Below are positions 11,146 to 21,287 of a stretch of 64,000 nt of DNA, piece by piece. A program made the translations under genes and the position numbers. The notes below the pieces were generated by a model. The model saw only the letters and a list, made by a program, of their open reading frames with translations. It was not told the origin of the DNA and did no database searches. Positions within the stretch are counted from its first letter, which is position 1. Each line of letters opens with the position of its first letter. This DNA comes from Dactylonectria macrodidyma (lineage: Eukaryota; Ascomycota; Sordariomycetes; Hypocreales; Nectriaceae), in NCBI GenBank assembly GCA_020744425.1, contig JAGMUV010000053.1:1-64000 (forward strand). The letters run 5' to 3'.

Positions 11146-11515
11146 TAGACTAGCCTGCTAGACTAGCCAATTTAGTCTAGATTCTAGCCAGTTCCCGCCG
11201 CTAAGTGCTTTACCTCGGCCGATTTTTAGCGCTACCGGTATGACTTGGTATACCGGTAATACCATGGTATTGAGATTTCCTCAAACCATACCAAGTCTTG
11301 GCGGTATATACCATACCAATACCAACTCATACCGGACCATTCCGATCACTGGTCCCGCAGCACCCACTCCAGTGCGTAGGGGTGTACTTTGCCAGTGAAA
11401 TGGAACCACTGATTCTCCCACTCCGATTCAACAATCTGCTGGTTAGAGTGCTCTAGCTGTTAACGGTATAACACTGGGGCGAGTTACTTAGCGGAGGGCT
11501 TCACGCACTTAGGAG

Positions 11516-11582
11516 ATGTGCGAAAAAGCTCCAGTCGTTTTCGTACATGGTTTTGTCACCCATGTGGTAATGTGCGACCGTA
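11516..11582. repeat. terminal repeat of the integrase-type transposon family
   Basis: This 67-bp block (ATGTGCGAAAAAGCTCCAGT ... ending in GACCGTA) is nearly identical to the right end of the transposon at 17091-26953. Its outermost part also matches that element's left end in inverse orientation. It marks a second, otherwise incomplete copy whose interior lies to the left, toward the unknown gene. Confidence 0.75.
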
Positions 11583-11773
11583 GGTGTCAGATAAACCGTT
11601 ACGCCAAAAACGCAGCGCCGCTACTGATGTAACAGCTTCTCTTTTCGATTGGGTATATATGCTACAATCTAACAGTAGGGCACGCTAGTTGATTGAGTTG
11701 ACCAAGTTTTTACGGTATTGTGATAAAAATTGAAATTGCGACTACAGAGAGCAAGTACAGCCTTGTGACGCTA
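11583..11773. other. spacer between transposon end and crotonase relic
   Basis: No gene or repeat is recognised. Confidence 0.4.
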
Positions 11774-12654
11774 CTAGTTCTCATAAAGGTTTTGAAGCAC
11801 CTTGTCGTCGTCGACAGGACCATCATGATAATCCAAGCCCTTCGTAACTTCGTAAAGCTTTCGAGCCAGCTTTCGCTGTGTATCCTTTGTCATGAGAGTG
11901 AAAAAGGTTTCAGTATCCCGCAAAATATCAGACTCGCTTGGACAAGAACAGGCATTGATACTCTCCTTTGAAGCTGCCAATGCATCCGAAGGAAACAATG
12001 CAATCCTCTTGGCAAGGTCACCAACCTTCTGAGATAATTCTTCAGCCTCGAAAGCTTGGTTGATCCAGCCAATCCTTTCTGCGGTATCGGCATCGATGTC
12101 AACACCTGTAAGGATGTGCTGAAATGCTCGGCCACGTCCGAGTAACTGTACGAGCTGCTGGATACCACCGGCTCCTGGTAATAGTCCTACTCTGACTTCT
12201 GGTTGTCCGAGCCGCGTTTTTCCTCTAGCCGCAAAACGCATGTCGCAATGGAGAGCGAATTCGCTGCCAATGCCTCGAGCAACGCCAGCAATCTCGGCGA
12301 TGAACACGATTGGGGATCGTAGCATCTTGAACAGAATGTTCTGGAATAACTTCTCTTTCTGAACGTCAAGGGGACGGTGCGTCTGACTTTTATTAGTGCA
12401 TTAGATCCGGGCAGATACTCAAAGATCTCCATACCTGGACCGGATGGTCTCATGTCATAGTGAGCGATGAAGAAGTTTGGGTTTGCACTGGAAAATATGA
12501 CGACCTTGACTTCCGTATTGTCTTTGAAGGTGTCGAGTGCCTCTGCGACGTCCTCGTTGAGTTTCCAATCCCACAGATTCGAACCACCATTGTGTATAGT
12601 GATTCGAACAACGCCGTTGACGTTTGGGGAAACACTGATGGTGTTGTATCGTGA
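11774..12654 (-). pseudogene. crotonase (enoyl-CoA hydratase/isomerase) family gene, frameshifted
   Basis: Two minus-strand frames together make a crotonase domain. The first (12654 to about 12370) has VVRITIHN, NLWDWKL and TEVKVVIFSSANPNFFIAHYD, the typical substrate-pocket start of the fold. The second (about 12370-11774) has IAGVARGIGSEFALHCDMRF, the QPEVRVGLLPGAGG region with the oxyanion-hole glycines and the catalytic-region Glu, and the C-terminal helices. The switch near VPLDVQKEKLFQ requires a one-base frameshift. A TAG lies directly before the first recognisable residues; it could be part of a splice acceptor, and the 5' exon was not found. A related gene with the same layout and also a frameshift is at 33877-34819. 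Probably a dead copy. Confidence 0.7.
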
Positions 12655-13304
12655 CTACATTGGTAAGCAATGATATCCACAAACAGGCTGCCGGCAGACT
12701 TCACCATATTTATGATACTTGGTTTTGGGATTGAATATTGCCTTCAGTGATATGTCTCACGGAAGTGACTGTATTTGACTGACATGAGACAAGAGGAGTC
12801 TTTAAATCTACCTCTGTTCACGTATCGTATTGAGCCAGGAGAGCACCTTCTTGACTGCACTAAGCCTCGGCCCGGTGAGGTAATCAGCCGAGGTCTTCGA
12901 GAGCATGTAGGCCGAAAGATTATTGTATACGGTGTGTACGGAGTATGTTGATTTCTAATCCACTCGGCAGTTAATAAAGGGCTAGGCGGGATTTGGAACT
13001 GATCGGACTTAGATCTGAGTTTATTTTTCTGTTTCGGTGGGTTTGCCGGAATTGTTGTCATCTGGCGTCCCAGCGTGGATGACAACATTTTGCCCCAGCG
13101 AACACACATATTGTACTGTAGACTATCACCTCGTTAGCTTACAGCAACACTTGTCATGTGTCACTCAGAAGTTGAGCAACCAACCTCCCCCGGAGTGGAT
13201 GCATCCGCGAACGCATGGGTTCAATCTCCTCATACCCACACTTTAAGCTTTCGGGGCATTGATTCCCAAAGACAATTGGCTTCCTATAGCCCGACGTCAT
13301 TAAA
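12655..13304. other. no gene recognised
   Basis: This may hold the lost 5' exon and promoter of the crotonase relic. A minus-strand ORF in 12744-13109 shows no domain features, and I leave it unannotated. Confidence 0.35.
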
Positions 13305-13719
13305 AAGGGCTAGCCTAACCTTCAATAGTAGCTTGATGGATTAAATAAGAAGACTAAGTTGCCCAGCTACGTAAACTCCGAGCTTCAAGTGGCATTGTTT
13401 CGACTTCGCGTGTCGGAAAGAGGCTACGCCCCGTGACCGGCGACTCGGGGGCACGGTCACCGGGGGTTGGCCGTGTTTGGGCGGTTGCCGACCAACCGAC
13501 ACCTTGCTTGGACCGGACTCGGCATACCGGGTTCGCCTCGGGGAACGGGCCCGGCAAAACGTGGCATATTTCTTCCGCCGTCATGACCTAGTTTATGGAT
13601 CATTCTTCGGTTCTGAGAATGGCTATCATGCTCCGGCCCATAGCTCCCACTTCGTCGGCAGTCCCTTTCGGCAGTCCCTTTCGGCAATCTTCTAGAAACC
13701 TTCTCCAAAGCATCATTTA

Positions 13720-13832
13720 TTAATTGAGGATTGGGCCTGTTTTTGCGGACATCAAAATTTGGATTTTGTATGGGAGGGTCAAATTTTTGGTGATCCATTA
13801 GGTGGGGGTGTCCATTAGGTGGTGCCGGATGG
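13720..13832. repeat. relic terminus of a pogo-like element
   Basis: Ends in GGTGGTGCCGGATGG followed by TA and contains two CCATTAGGTGG-type units plus TTTTGTATGGGAGGG. In reverse complement this matches the left TIR of the element starting at 63013. Only this end is present. Confidence 0.6.
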
Positions 13833-13853
13833 TACCTGAATCCAGGGCTCCTA

Positions 13854-14162
13854 ATAGTGCAGACCGTTTGCACTATTAGTCCGGACTGCAATCCAAGATC
13901 AATAATCAATCCACGACGGGCGTTCGTGGATTGACGACTAGGATGATGCGTCCCTTGAAACGAGCCTTGTTGATCCGGATCGCACCAGTAAATTGATCAG
14001 AAATATCCAAAACAAAATGGTTGGCGCAGCAACAATCATGGGTACCCTGGTTTTGTAACACCACGCCAACAACCTAGCGTACTTAGCGTCCACACTGGGC
14101 GTCCGTATTCCCTGCCCTGATCTGCAGTCTGGACTAATAGTGTAAACGGTCTGCACTATTAG
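13854..14162. repeat. small inverted-repeat (MITE-like) unit
   Basis: The ends are inverted copies built on CTAATAGTGCAGACCGTTT. Each end is itself able to form a hairpin (AATAGTGCA...TGCACTATT). The interior of ~200 bp has no ORF of note. It sits between the arms of the larger inverted-repeat element. Confidence 0.6.
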
Positions 14163-14507
14163 GAGCCCAGGCTGAATCTGGGATCTGGATTGGTAGAGTT
14201 GATGTGATTCACCGCGTCTGTTATTCCGTCCACGGTAAGATCCACGCCAGTAGTTGAAGTCTTGGGCTCAGCTGCCATGTTTCGCTGCAGTGATAGCGAG
14301 CGGTAATCCCGGGATTGGGTGATATGCAATTGATTAAAGCCCAACTGGAAGGTCGTCAAGGCTAGGAACAGCGCTTGAGTGATTGGCAGTTTTAGGGTAG
14401 ATAAGCAGAATGTAAATGAAAGTTAGTAACCGGAGGCCGCTTGCAGACGTTGTTCCATTCAAACACGACATAGCACTCAGACGAACTAAAGGAATGTTGG
14501 TCATGTC

Positions 14508-14574
14508 TGCCGAAAGGGATTGCCGAAAGGGATTGCCGAAAGGGACTGCCGAAAGGGACTGCCGACGAAGTGGG
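14508..14574. repeat. 12-bp tandem array
   Basis: Four to five tandem units of GCCGAAAGGGAC/TT. The left arm of the same element has only about two units (13665-13690), so the array has changed length between the two arms. Confidence 0.75.
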
Positions 14575-15021
14575 AGCTATGGGCCGGAGCATGATAGCCA
14601 TTCTCAGAACCGAAGAATGATCCATAAACTAGGTCATGACGGCGGAAGAAATATGCCACGTTTTGCCGGGCCCGTTCCCCGAGGCGAACCCGGTATGCCG
14701 AGTCCGGTCCAAGCAAGGTGTCGGTTGGTCGGCAACCGCCCAAACACGGCCAACCCCCGGTGACCGTGCCCCCGAGTCGCCGGTCACGGGGCGTAGCCTC
14801 TTTCCGACACGCGAAGTCGAAACAATGCCACTTGAAGCTCGGAGTTTACGTAGCTGGGCAACTTAGTCTTCTTATTTAATCCATCAAGCTACTATTGAAG
14901 GTTAGGCTGGCCCTTGTGACTTGGTCAGAACGACTTCTTGAGCTACGGTACCGAGATAACCTCAACCCCGATTCAGCAACTCATTGAGCCACACATTCCT
15001 CGTACTCGCAACATATCAAGC

Positions 15022-16287
15022 ATGGCACCCAGCTCTGAAATCCTTGCGAGTGCTCGGCCTGATCCCGACTTTGACCAGGCATGCGCCCATCCCCGACTGG
15101 CCCATGGTCGCCATGAGTCAACATGACAACTAACGTACCCTTCGAAATTGCAGATCGCGAAAAACGCAGGCCCTCCACCGCTGCCCAGCAATGTCGACAT
15201 ACCAACGCTTCGAAGTCTAACAAACGGGCTCAAAGCCAAGGCAGGCGAGGCACTAGGAGGCCCTCCTCCACACTTGACGGAGCGAGACATCGAAATACCT
15301 GTTCGCGACGGCAGCAACATCCTCGCCTACATCTATGCTCCCTCGAAGTACACCCCAACAGATGAATTACCGATGCTTCTCTTTTTCCACGGAGGCGGAT
15401 TCTGCCTCGGCACGCGTCATGACGATTCGGAGTCCAACAGGGTCTTGACCTACAAGGCTGGTGTTATCGTTGTCAGCCTCGAATACCGTCTTGCTCCAGA
15501 GCACCCTTTTCCTCAGGCTATTCATGACGGACTTGATGCATTATATTGGGTATGTAACAACTTCATAATGGCGCATCCAGAGGGCTCCCCGGTGGATGGT
15601 GGCTCATCTGTCAATGAGCAATACCGCTGACAGCTCTTCTATTCGTAGATTGCCGAGAATCCGAGTCAAGTTCACCCATCTGCATCCCCGTCGGCAGGCC
15701 TTGTTATTGGCGGCGCTTCTGCCGGGGCGAGTATTGCTAATGCTGTTGTGTATCTGAACCGCGATCTCGGGTCTCCCGTCAAGGTGACCGGACAGTTTCT
15801 CAGTGTTGCACCTCTTATTCCACCCCCTCTGGTCCCAGAAAAGTACAAAGACGACTACGTCAGTCATGAGCAGAACAAAAACGTAACTATACCTTCAGAA
15901 GAGTTGACTCAGTTACTCCTGGGTGAGACAATCCACGACCCCCTGTACTCATTCTAGGCATAGCTGACCCGAGTCCCCCCATCCGCAGCTGCTTATAAGC
16001 CAGATAAAACCTCGCCGCTCTCAGTGCCCGCTCTTCATCCGTCGGGTCACACTGGTATTCCTCCAACTTATTTGCAAGCCTGCGGGCTTGATGGTCTACG
16101 TGACGAAAGTCTCATCTACGAGCGTATACTCGGGCAAGAAAATGGCATTGCTACGCGACTGGATCTCTATCCAGGGCTGCCCCATCATTTTTGGGAATTC
16201 TTCCCTCAATTGACCAAGCACGTCGAGAAAAGGACAAACGATACCGTGGAAGGGATTCAGTGGTTGTTGAAAAGTACCATGGCATAA
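15022..16287 (+). CDS. alpha/beta-hydrolase (esterase/lipase, hormone-sensitive-lipase-like)
   Basis: Predicted four-exon gene of about 341 residues: 15022-15078, 15154-15549, 15649-15922 and 15989-16287, with frames that join exactly. The first intron would use a GC donor (AG|GCATGC) and CAG acceptor; the other two are GT-AG. The protein has the HGGGFCLGTR oxyanion-hole motif, a nucleophile elbow GASAG (within VIGGASAGAS), the catalytic acid region around CGLDGLRDE and the His in GLPHHFW. These define the alpha/beta-hydrolase fold-3 (HSL-like) esterases, which hydrolyse short acyl esters. No signal peptide is seen, so it is likely cytosolic. It is the only intact non-transposon gene in the first 27 kb. 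The substrate is unknown. Confidence 0.85.
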
Positions 16288-17057
16288 GGTAGTTTTTGTA
16301 TGTCCAGAGGAGGCACAGCGGCTTAGATCGTGACGACAGTTCAAGTCTCTCTCCCCAGTTTATCTTGCCATTAGTAGAGTCCATTGGCCTAGAATGATGA
16401 AGATTGATTGAGATGGATTGCGAACATCGGTGTTTACACACTAGGAAATTGAAATGTGTCGTGATAAAGAGTGTGACGATAGAGAATCCAGCGCGTGGGG
16501 GCCAGGTTTGGGATGTTCTGTGGGACTTTCTTGATAAACGCCCATTTTCTGGTGCCTGAGGAGCGCAGGTGACGAGACTTTGCTAGTCAGGATCTTGAGG
16601 TGAAAGAAAAATAGATGTGAGGGGAGAGTTGTCGTGACGGAATATAGACTGCCGGTGGTGGATTGAGCCATTAGGTTCCAGGAGTAATGAGGGATGATTC
16701 GCGTGTTTCTGCTCATATTCCTGACATTGAACTGCTGGGTGATAGAGACGTCATAATTGTGAATCCCGGACCCATCACAGACGGTTTCTTTCGAGTCTCT
16801 CATATCCACTCAAGCGACAGATTTCGGACTCGTCATCTTGATACTTAATTACTTATGTAAGGCCCTACAAGCCAGGCATCGGCATCATGACGGCAGATGA
16901 CCCAGTTCAAGCAGAAGCGCAATCCAGTGGAAGGATCGTGATACATTCCGTCTAGGTAGCATTCAGTGGCAGACTAGCTCCGGCGAACGTGAAGGCAGAA
17001 GCCGAACGTGGAGGCTCGGCAACGGCTTAGTCATTCGGTGGAGACGGCCTTCCGTAG
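16288..17057. other. gene-free spacer
   Basis: Only short overlapping ORFs. I see no domain or repeat boundary before the LTR fragment at 17058. Confidence 0.4.
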
Positions 17058-17090
17058 TGTTGGAGATCACAAGTGTGAGGCGACCAAGTC
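17058..17090 (-). repeat. 33-bp fragment of the copia LTR
   Basis: This stretch (TGTTGGAGATCACAAGTGTG onward) matches the first 33 bases of the copia LTR in its coding orientation (compare 23909 downward). It then stops exactly where the integrase-type transposon begins at 17091. Confidence 0.75.
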
Positions 17091-17953
17091 TACGGTCGCA
17101 CATTACCACATGGGTGACATAACCCTTTTGGGAAGCCTGAACCATGTGGAAATACTTAGTAATTTTGTGGCCCCTTGCAAGGCTACAGTACCGCACACTA
17201 TCCGGAAGGTATCTCTTCATTTAGATGGCATCTCCACCGGGGAATATGTCGTGATAATTCCTGGTGACGCGTCACAATTCTTCCACTCACACATCCACAC
17301 CAGCGTCAATACCCAGCCCATCGCCACCCCATAGCTATTATAGGCTATCCCCATCCATTCCCTAAGTAACCTCGGGTCTATCCATCATGAGATTGTGCGA
17401 CTGACCTTGTCTTGTACTTAGATATGCCCGATCACGTCCTATCGCAGACATGTCCCGATGTTCCGAAGACCGTGGCCCCTAAATCGTACCAACGGAGCCA
17501 CGATTTCATCCGCGATAGCTACCCAGGGTCGAATCTGTGTCCATATTGCGGGAGACGTTGGCCCACGAGTATCTCCATCCTTGACAGTTCGCCAGTCCCG
17601 TTTCGAGACGTTGAGACAGCTTCCACCTCCTCCGCTATACTGTCAGGGCTGGTTACACACAAGGGAGTGAAGAGGGCAGACACGCTGCAAGATAGCAGCT
17701 AGCTAGTAGGAATGATGCTGGTGACTGTATTGATCTCTGACCCCTTTTTGCCTTCTTCCTCTAGTAGCTCTTCTTATAGCCAGGTCTAGTATCCCTCCTT
17801 CCCATACCCTAGCTAGCTAGCTGTAGCTTAGCTGCTTAGGTCTAGCTAGTTTGATTGGTCTTCTTAATCCTGAGACTCCGGCCCGGCCGGGTCTCTCGTA
17901 ACCCGGTCGGAGCTCTCGGATCCGGCCGGTTGCGCTTAGCCCATGTTCCATAA

Positions 17954-18109
17954 TGTTGAAATAGGAAGATTCAAGTTGCTTGATTCATTCTAAATGTGCA
18001 GTAGGGGAACCCTACTATTTTATATACAGGCACGATCTCTTGTGGAATGTTCCACCTTCTTCCACACCTTGCTACCGACTTGGTCGCCTCACACTTGTGA
18101 TCTCCAACA
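17954..18109 (-). repeat. copia 3' LTR
   Basis: 156 bp, matching the 5' LTR at 23754-23909. It is the downstream LTR relative to the minus-strand coding direction. Confidence 0.92.
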
Positions 18110-18330
18110 CATAACTCGGGCAAGACGGTGGGTACTTAGACTATCTGATATCTCAGCAATCTCATTAAAACCTTAAAAACACCTTCGTGGGTGAAAGAGG
18201 AAAGAGTACTGCTGGACCCGTCAAGGCTCGACGCAGTCCTGGGCGCGTGGGGAATATTGTCTTAATGACAAGGCTCCCACTGCAGCCCACCTCTGTGTCG
18301 TCCTCAATGAGCGCTGTATGCGCTTCTCAT

Positions 18331-18955
18331 ACTTCCCGGCTTCGGTCCACTCGATACAGCCCCCGAGCCTTCGAGTTCGTCTTTTGTCGGATCCATTACG
18401 CCGTGTTAGCAGCGATCCCGGCCGTGTTAGCAGCCTCGGGTCCTTGGTGCTCGTTGGCAGTGACTGCGGCTGCTTCGCAGTACCAAGGTTCCATGGTCCA
18501 GTCCGGGACTTGCAACCCGTGCAGCTTTAAGTCGTCTTTTGCCGGGTCCATCAGCCGTGTTAGCAGCGCTTCCGGCCGTGTTAGCAGCCTCGGGTACTTG
18601 GTGCTCGTTGGCGATCACTGCGGCTGCTCGCAGTACCAAGGTTCCATGGCCCAGTTCGGGATTTGCAACCCAAGCAGCCTTTTTACTTCCCGGTCTCGGT
18701 CCACTCGATACAGCCCCCGAGCCTTCGAGTTCGTCTTTTGCTGGATCCGTTGCGCCGTGTTAGCAGCGTGCCAGGCCGTGTTAGCAGCCTCGGGTCCTTG
18801 GTGCTCGTTGGCGATCACTGCGGCTGCTAGCAGCACCAAGGTCCATAGTCCAGTTCGGGACTTGCAACCCAAGCAGCTTTTTACTTCCCGGTCTCGGTCC
18901 ACTGAGTACAGCCCCCGAGCCTTCGAGTTCCTCTTTTGCCGGATTGTTGAGATTT
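18331..18955. repeat. degenerate tandem repeats in the copia 3' untranslated region
   Basis: Imperfect units share CGGTCCACT(C/G), CAGCCCCCGAGCCTTCGAGT and GTGTTAGCAGCCTCGGGT. Landmarks recur near 18331, 18687 and 18883, with additional partial copies between. A 271-codon plus-strand ORF through this area is an artefact of the repeats. Confidence 0.75.
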
Positions 18956-19172
18956 CTAATCCGGTCGGGAATTGCAACCAGTGCGGCCGGGTCACTTACT
19001 GACCCTCTAGCGGTAGTTGGAGTGAGTTGGACGAGCTCCCATTGTATGTGATAATCGGGCAGTAGACTCCCACTGGATCCTTGCGGAGTGAGCTACGGGC
19101 AACATGTGTTGAGTGTGTTCCAGAAATCGCACAGCGTCGTAGCGTGGATCCCCTTTTCTGGCCCGAATAGCT

Positions 19173-21287
19173 TCACTCGTCCTGTCCGACAACTCCCAGA
19201 GCCTTCCGGAATAACTGAAAGCGATCCTTGGGAAGTGCTTTTGTGAGTCCATCAGCCACTTGTTTGTCGGTCGGGATATATTTCATCTCAACCTCGCCGC
19301 TGGCCGTCTTTTCTCGCACAAAGTGCTCTTGAATCGCAATGTGCTTTGTGCGGGAGTGGTATTGGGGGTTCTTGGCCATTGCTATTGCCCCTTGGTTGTC
19401 CCCGTAGATAATTGTGGCTGCGATTTGGTCTGTGGCGCTTAGGCCTCCCAGGAGTTCTTGTAACAAAGTTCGCAACCAGATGGCTTCCTTGGTTGCCTGT
19501 GTCTGCCCCATGTATTCAGCCTCGCTGGTAGACAGCGCTACTGATTGTTGTCGCTTCGCAGCCCAGCTTATCGCGCCGCTGCCAACGTTGAAGATGTATC
19601 CCGCAGTGGATCTTCGAGTCTCAGTATCTCCAGCCCAGTCCGAGTCCGTGTAACCTGTCAACGGGCGAAGGTCTCCTCGGAACTCGAGCTTGAAGTCGCA
19701 GGTTCCTCGTAAGTACCTCATGATGCGTTTCACCGCCTCTTCGTGGGCTTTGGTAGGTTTTGCGAGATAGCGGCTGCATAGGGAGACGCCGAATGCAATG
19801 TCTGGTCTGGTCCCTAGCATCGCGTACATCAGACATCCGATTGCCTTAGCGTACCAGTGCTTCCGGTCTGAGTGAGTTTCGGCATCGTCGAGGGCAGGTT
19901 CTAGCTTCGCTGTTGCCACTGGAGTCGCAGTCGGTTTGGAGTCCCATAGTCCGAATTCCTTCAGGATTTTCTCAATGTACCCCTTTTGCGAGAGGCTCAG
20001 TCTTCGCTGTCTGCGGTTCCGAGTAATCGACATTCCTAGGTAGAAATGGCAGGGCCCCAGGTCTGTCATGCTGAACCGCTGGTTGAGGCTCTGTTTGATC
20101 ATCTCGATGTCCCCTTTTGATGGTCCTGCAATGAGTAGGTCGTCCACGTAAACGGCGATATAGGTTTGGCCTTTAACGAAGACACCCATGTCGGAAACGA
20201 GGGGCTGGAATCCCTGTTCTTGGAGGAATAACGAGAGAGTCTGGTACCATATTCTAGGTGATTGCTTCAACCCATATAAGGCTTTTCGCAGTTTCCAGAC
20301 TCTTCCGGTCCTGTCATCGAAGCACTCTGGCTGCCCAACGTAGATCTCTTCGTCGATATTCCCATAGAGAAAAGCAGTTTTGACATCCATTTGTTCGAGC
20401 TCAAGGTCAAGCGCTGCGGCTATAGCGAAGATTGCCTTGTAGGTCATAGGCTTGACGACTGAGGCAAACGTCTCGTTGTAGTCGATTCCTTCTTGTTGCT
20501 CGAAGCCTCGGACCACGTAGCGTGCTTTAAACCGCAGGATTTCTCCATTCGCTCCCCTCTTGAGTTTGAATACCCACTTGCCCCTCAGTGCCTTCCGGTT
20601 CGGTGGCAGATTTGCCAAGGTGTAGACTCCGTTCTCCTTAATGGAGTCCATCTCGGCAGTCATTCCCTTGAACCAGTTCTCCCACTGAAGGGAATCTTGG
20701 GCTTCCTTTATCGTTCGGGGTTCCGCCTCGTCTTCCAAGGAAGCCGCAAGATTGACATGGGCGCACACGAGGTTTGTGAGAGAATTGGTTCCTAAGAGCA
20801 GGTACCTCGAAGGAAGCTTTGCCTTGGTAGATCTCTGCGAGACTCGGAGCTCTTCGTCCCGGTCTATCGCCCCGGTCGGGTCATGTTGAAGATCGGATGT
20901 TCGTACATGAATAGTGTCTGCTTCCTCCGACATAATCTCCTCAACCTGTGGCGTGGCATCGTGTAGTGACAGAGCTGCTTTTTTGGGTGGAAATTCTAAC
21001 TCTGGATACAAGGTAGGTCCCTCGCTTCTCGTTCTCTTTGATCCAGTAGGTGTTCCTGTTGCCTCGTGGAAGCTGGATTCGTCGAAGATGACATTGTTGG
21101 CGATGAAGACTCGATTGTTGTCGTCTACAACAATGTAGTTACTGGAGCCTTGATATCCAAGAAGTCGGCATTGAATCGTCTTTTGCACGCAGCTTTTGTC
21201 TCTTGACGGATGGCAATATTGCCCATCCATTCGCACCAATAACACGGAGGTGAGAGAGGTCTGGCTTGTCTCCGAACCACGCCTCAT
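19173..21287 (-). CDS. copia pol part: reverse transcriptase and RNase H
   Basis: The downstream frame of the copia polyprotein is about 700 codons. After a short integrase C-terminal tail it contains the copia reverse transcriptase: KWVFKLKRGANGEILRFKAR, QMDVKTAFLYGNIDEEIY and the catalytic YVDD box in AVYVDDLLIAG. It ends with an RNase H domain with the DSDWAGD, STSEAEYM and YGDNQGAI blocks holding the acidic catalytic residues. Together these copy the element RNA into DNA. It overlaps the gag-protease-integrase frame by about 150 bp in another phase and has no obvious start of its own, so it is normally translated as part of the polyprotein. Confidence 0.92.
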   Translation of the reverse strand: MRRGSETSQTSLTSVLLVRMDGQYCHPSRDKSCVQKTIQCRLLGYQGSSNYIVVDDNNRVFIANNVIFDESSFHEATGTPTGSKRTRSEGPTLYPELEFPPKKAALSLHDATPQVEEIMSEEADTIHVRTSDLQHDPTGAIDRDEELRVSQRSTKAKLPSRYLLLGTNSLTNLVCAHVNLAASLEDEAEPRTIKEAQDSLQWENWFKGMTAEMDSIKENGVYTLANLPPNRKALRGKWVFKLKRGANGEILRFKARYVVRGFEQQEGIDYNETFASVVKPMTYKAIFAIAAALDLELEQMDVKTAFLYGNIDEEIYVGQPECFDDRTGRVWKLRKALYGLKQSPRIWYQTLSLFLQEQGFQPLVSDMGVFVKGQTYIAVYVDDLLIAGPSKGDIEMIKQSLNQRFSMTDLGPCHFYLGMSITRNRRQRRLSLSQKGYIEKILKEFGLWDSKPTATPVATAKLEPALDDAETHSDRKHWYAKAIGCLMYAMLGTRPDIAFGVSLCSRYLAKPTKAHEEAVKRIMRYLRGTCDFKLEFRGDLRPLTGYTDSDWAGDTETRRSTAGYIFNVGSGAISWAAKRQQSVALSTSEAEYMGQTQATKEAIWLRTLLQELLGGLSATDQIAATIIYGDNQGAIAMAKNPQYHSRTKHIAIQEHFVREKTASGEVEMKYIPTDKQVADGLTKALPKDRFQLFRKALGVVGQDE

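Larger units (their letters stand above)
5999..11351. mobile_element. non-autonomous hAT element with three nested insertions
   Basis: Both ends read CAGTGATCGGAATGGTCCGG inward (left from 5999, right from 11351 on the minus strand), a hAT-type terminus. The 8-bp GTCCCGCA occurs immediately outside on both sides (5991-5998 and 11352-11359), which is the TSD length of hAT transposons. The subterminal regions are full of short ATACCG/GGTATGG motifs. Subtracting the three nested elements leaves about 950 bp with no transposase, so it depended on another hAT for movement. Its entry disrupted the unknown gene at 4881-11456. Confidence 0.9.
4881..11456 (-). pseudogene. unknown gene interrupted by a hAT insertion
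   Basis: I do not recognise this family. The coding sequence runs on the minus strand from a probable splice acceptor at 11457-11458 to the stop at about 4881, and the hAT element at 5999-11351 sits inside it. If the hAT and one copy of its 8-bp duplication are ignored, the reading frame continues without a stop across the insertion point. A canonical intron (about 5839-5907, GTAAGC...CAG) keeps the frame. The C-terminal ~150 residues are rich in Ser, Pro, Gln and Lys and look disordered. The middle (from VSLTGQVLG to VFIVVPDSW) has alternating beta-like stretches; an OB-type fold is only a guess. The 5' exon begins about 125 bp inside a transposon terminal repeat (11516-11582), so the gene may be cargo of that transposon. 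Confidence 0.55.
13305..14915. mobile_element. long-inverted-repeat element with nested relics
   Basis: The arms at 13305-13690 and about 14512-14915 are almost identical in inverse orientation (roughly 385-400 bp). They start AAGGGCTAGCCTAACC at the left edge and share the block with CGCCCCGTGACCGGCGACTC. The arms seem far better conserved than most repeats here, suggesting a young element or gene conversion between arms. The ~820-bp interior has no transposase but holds a pogo-type terminal repeat relic and a small inverted-repeat unit. No clear target-site duplication. Confidence 0.75.

Noticed and set aside
18187..19002. 271-codon plus-strand ORF
   Set aside because: It runs antisense through the copia 3' region and consists of the tandem repeats there; no domain, repeated composition.
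21139..21287. programmed frameshift of the Ty1 type
   Set aside because: The frame change lies inside integrase, not between gag and pol, so I treat it as a mutation unless other copies share it.
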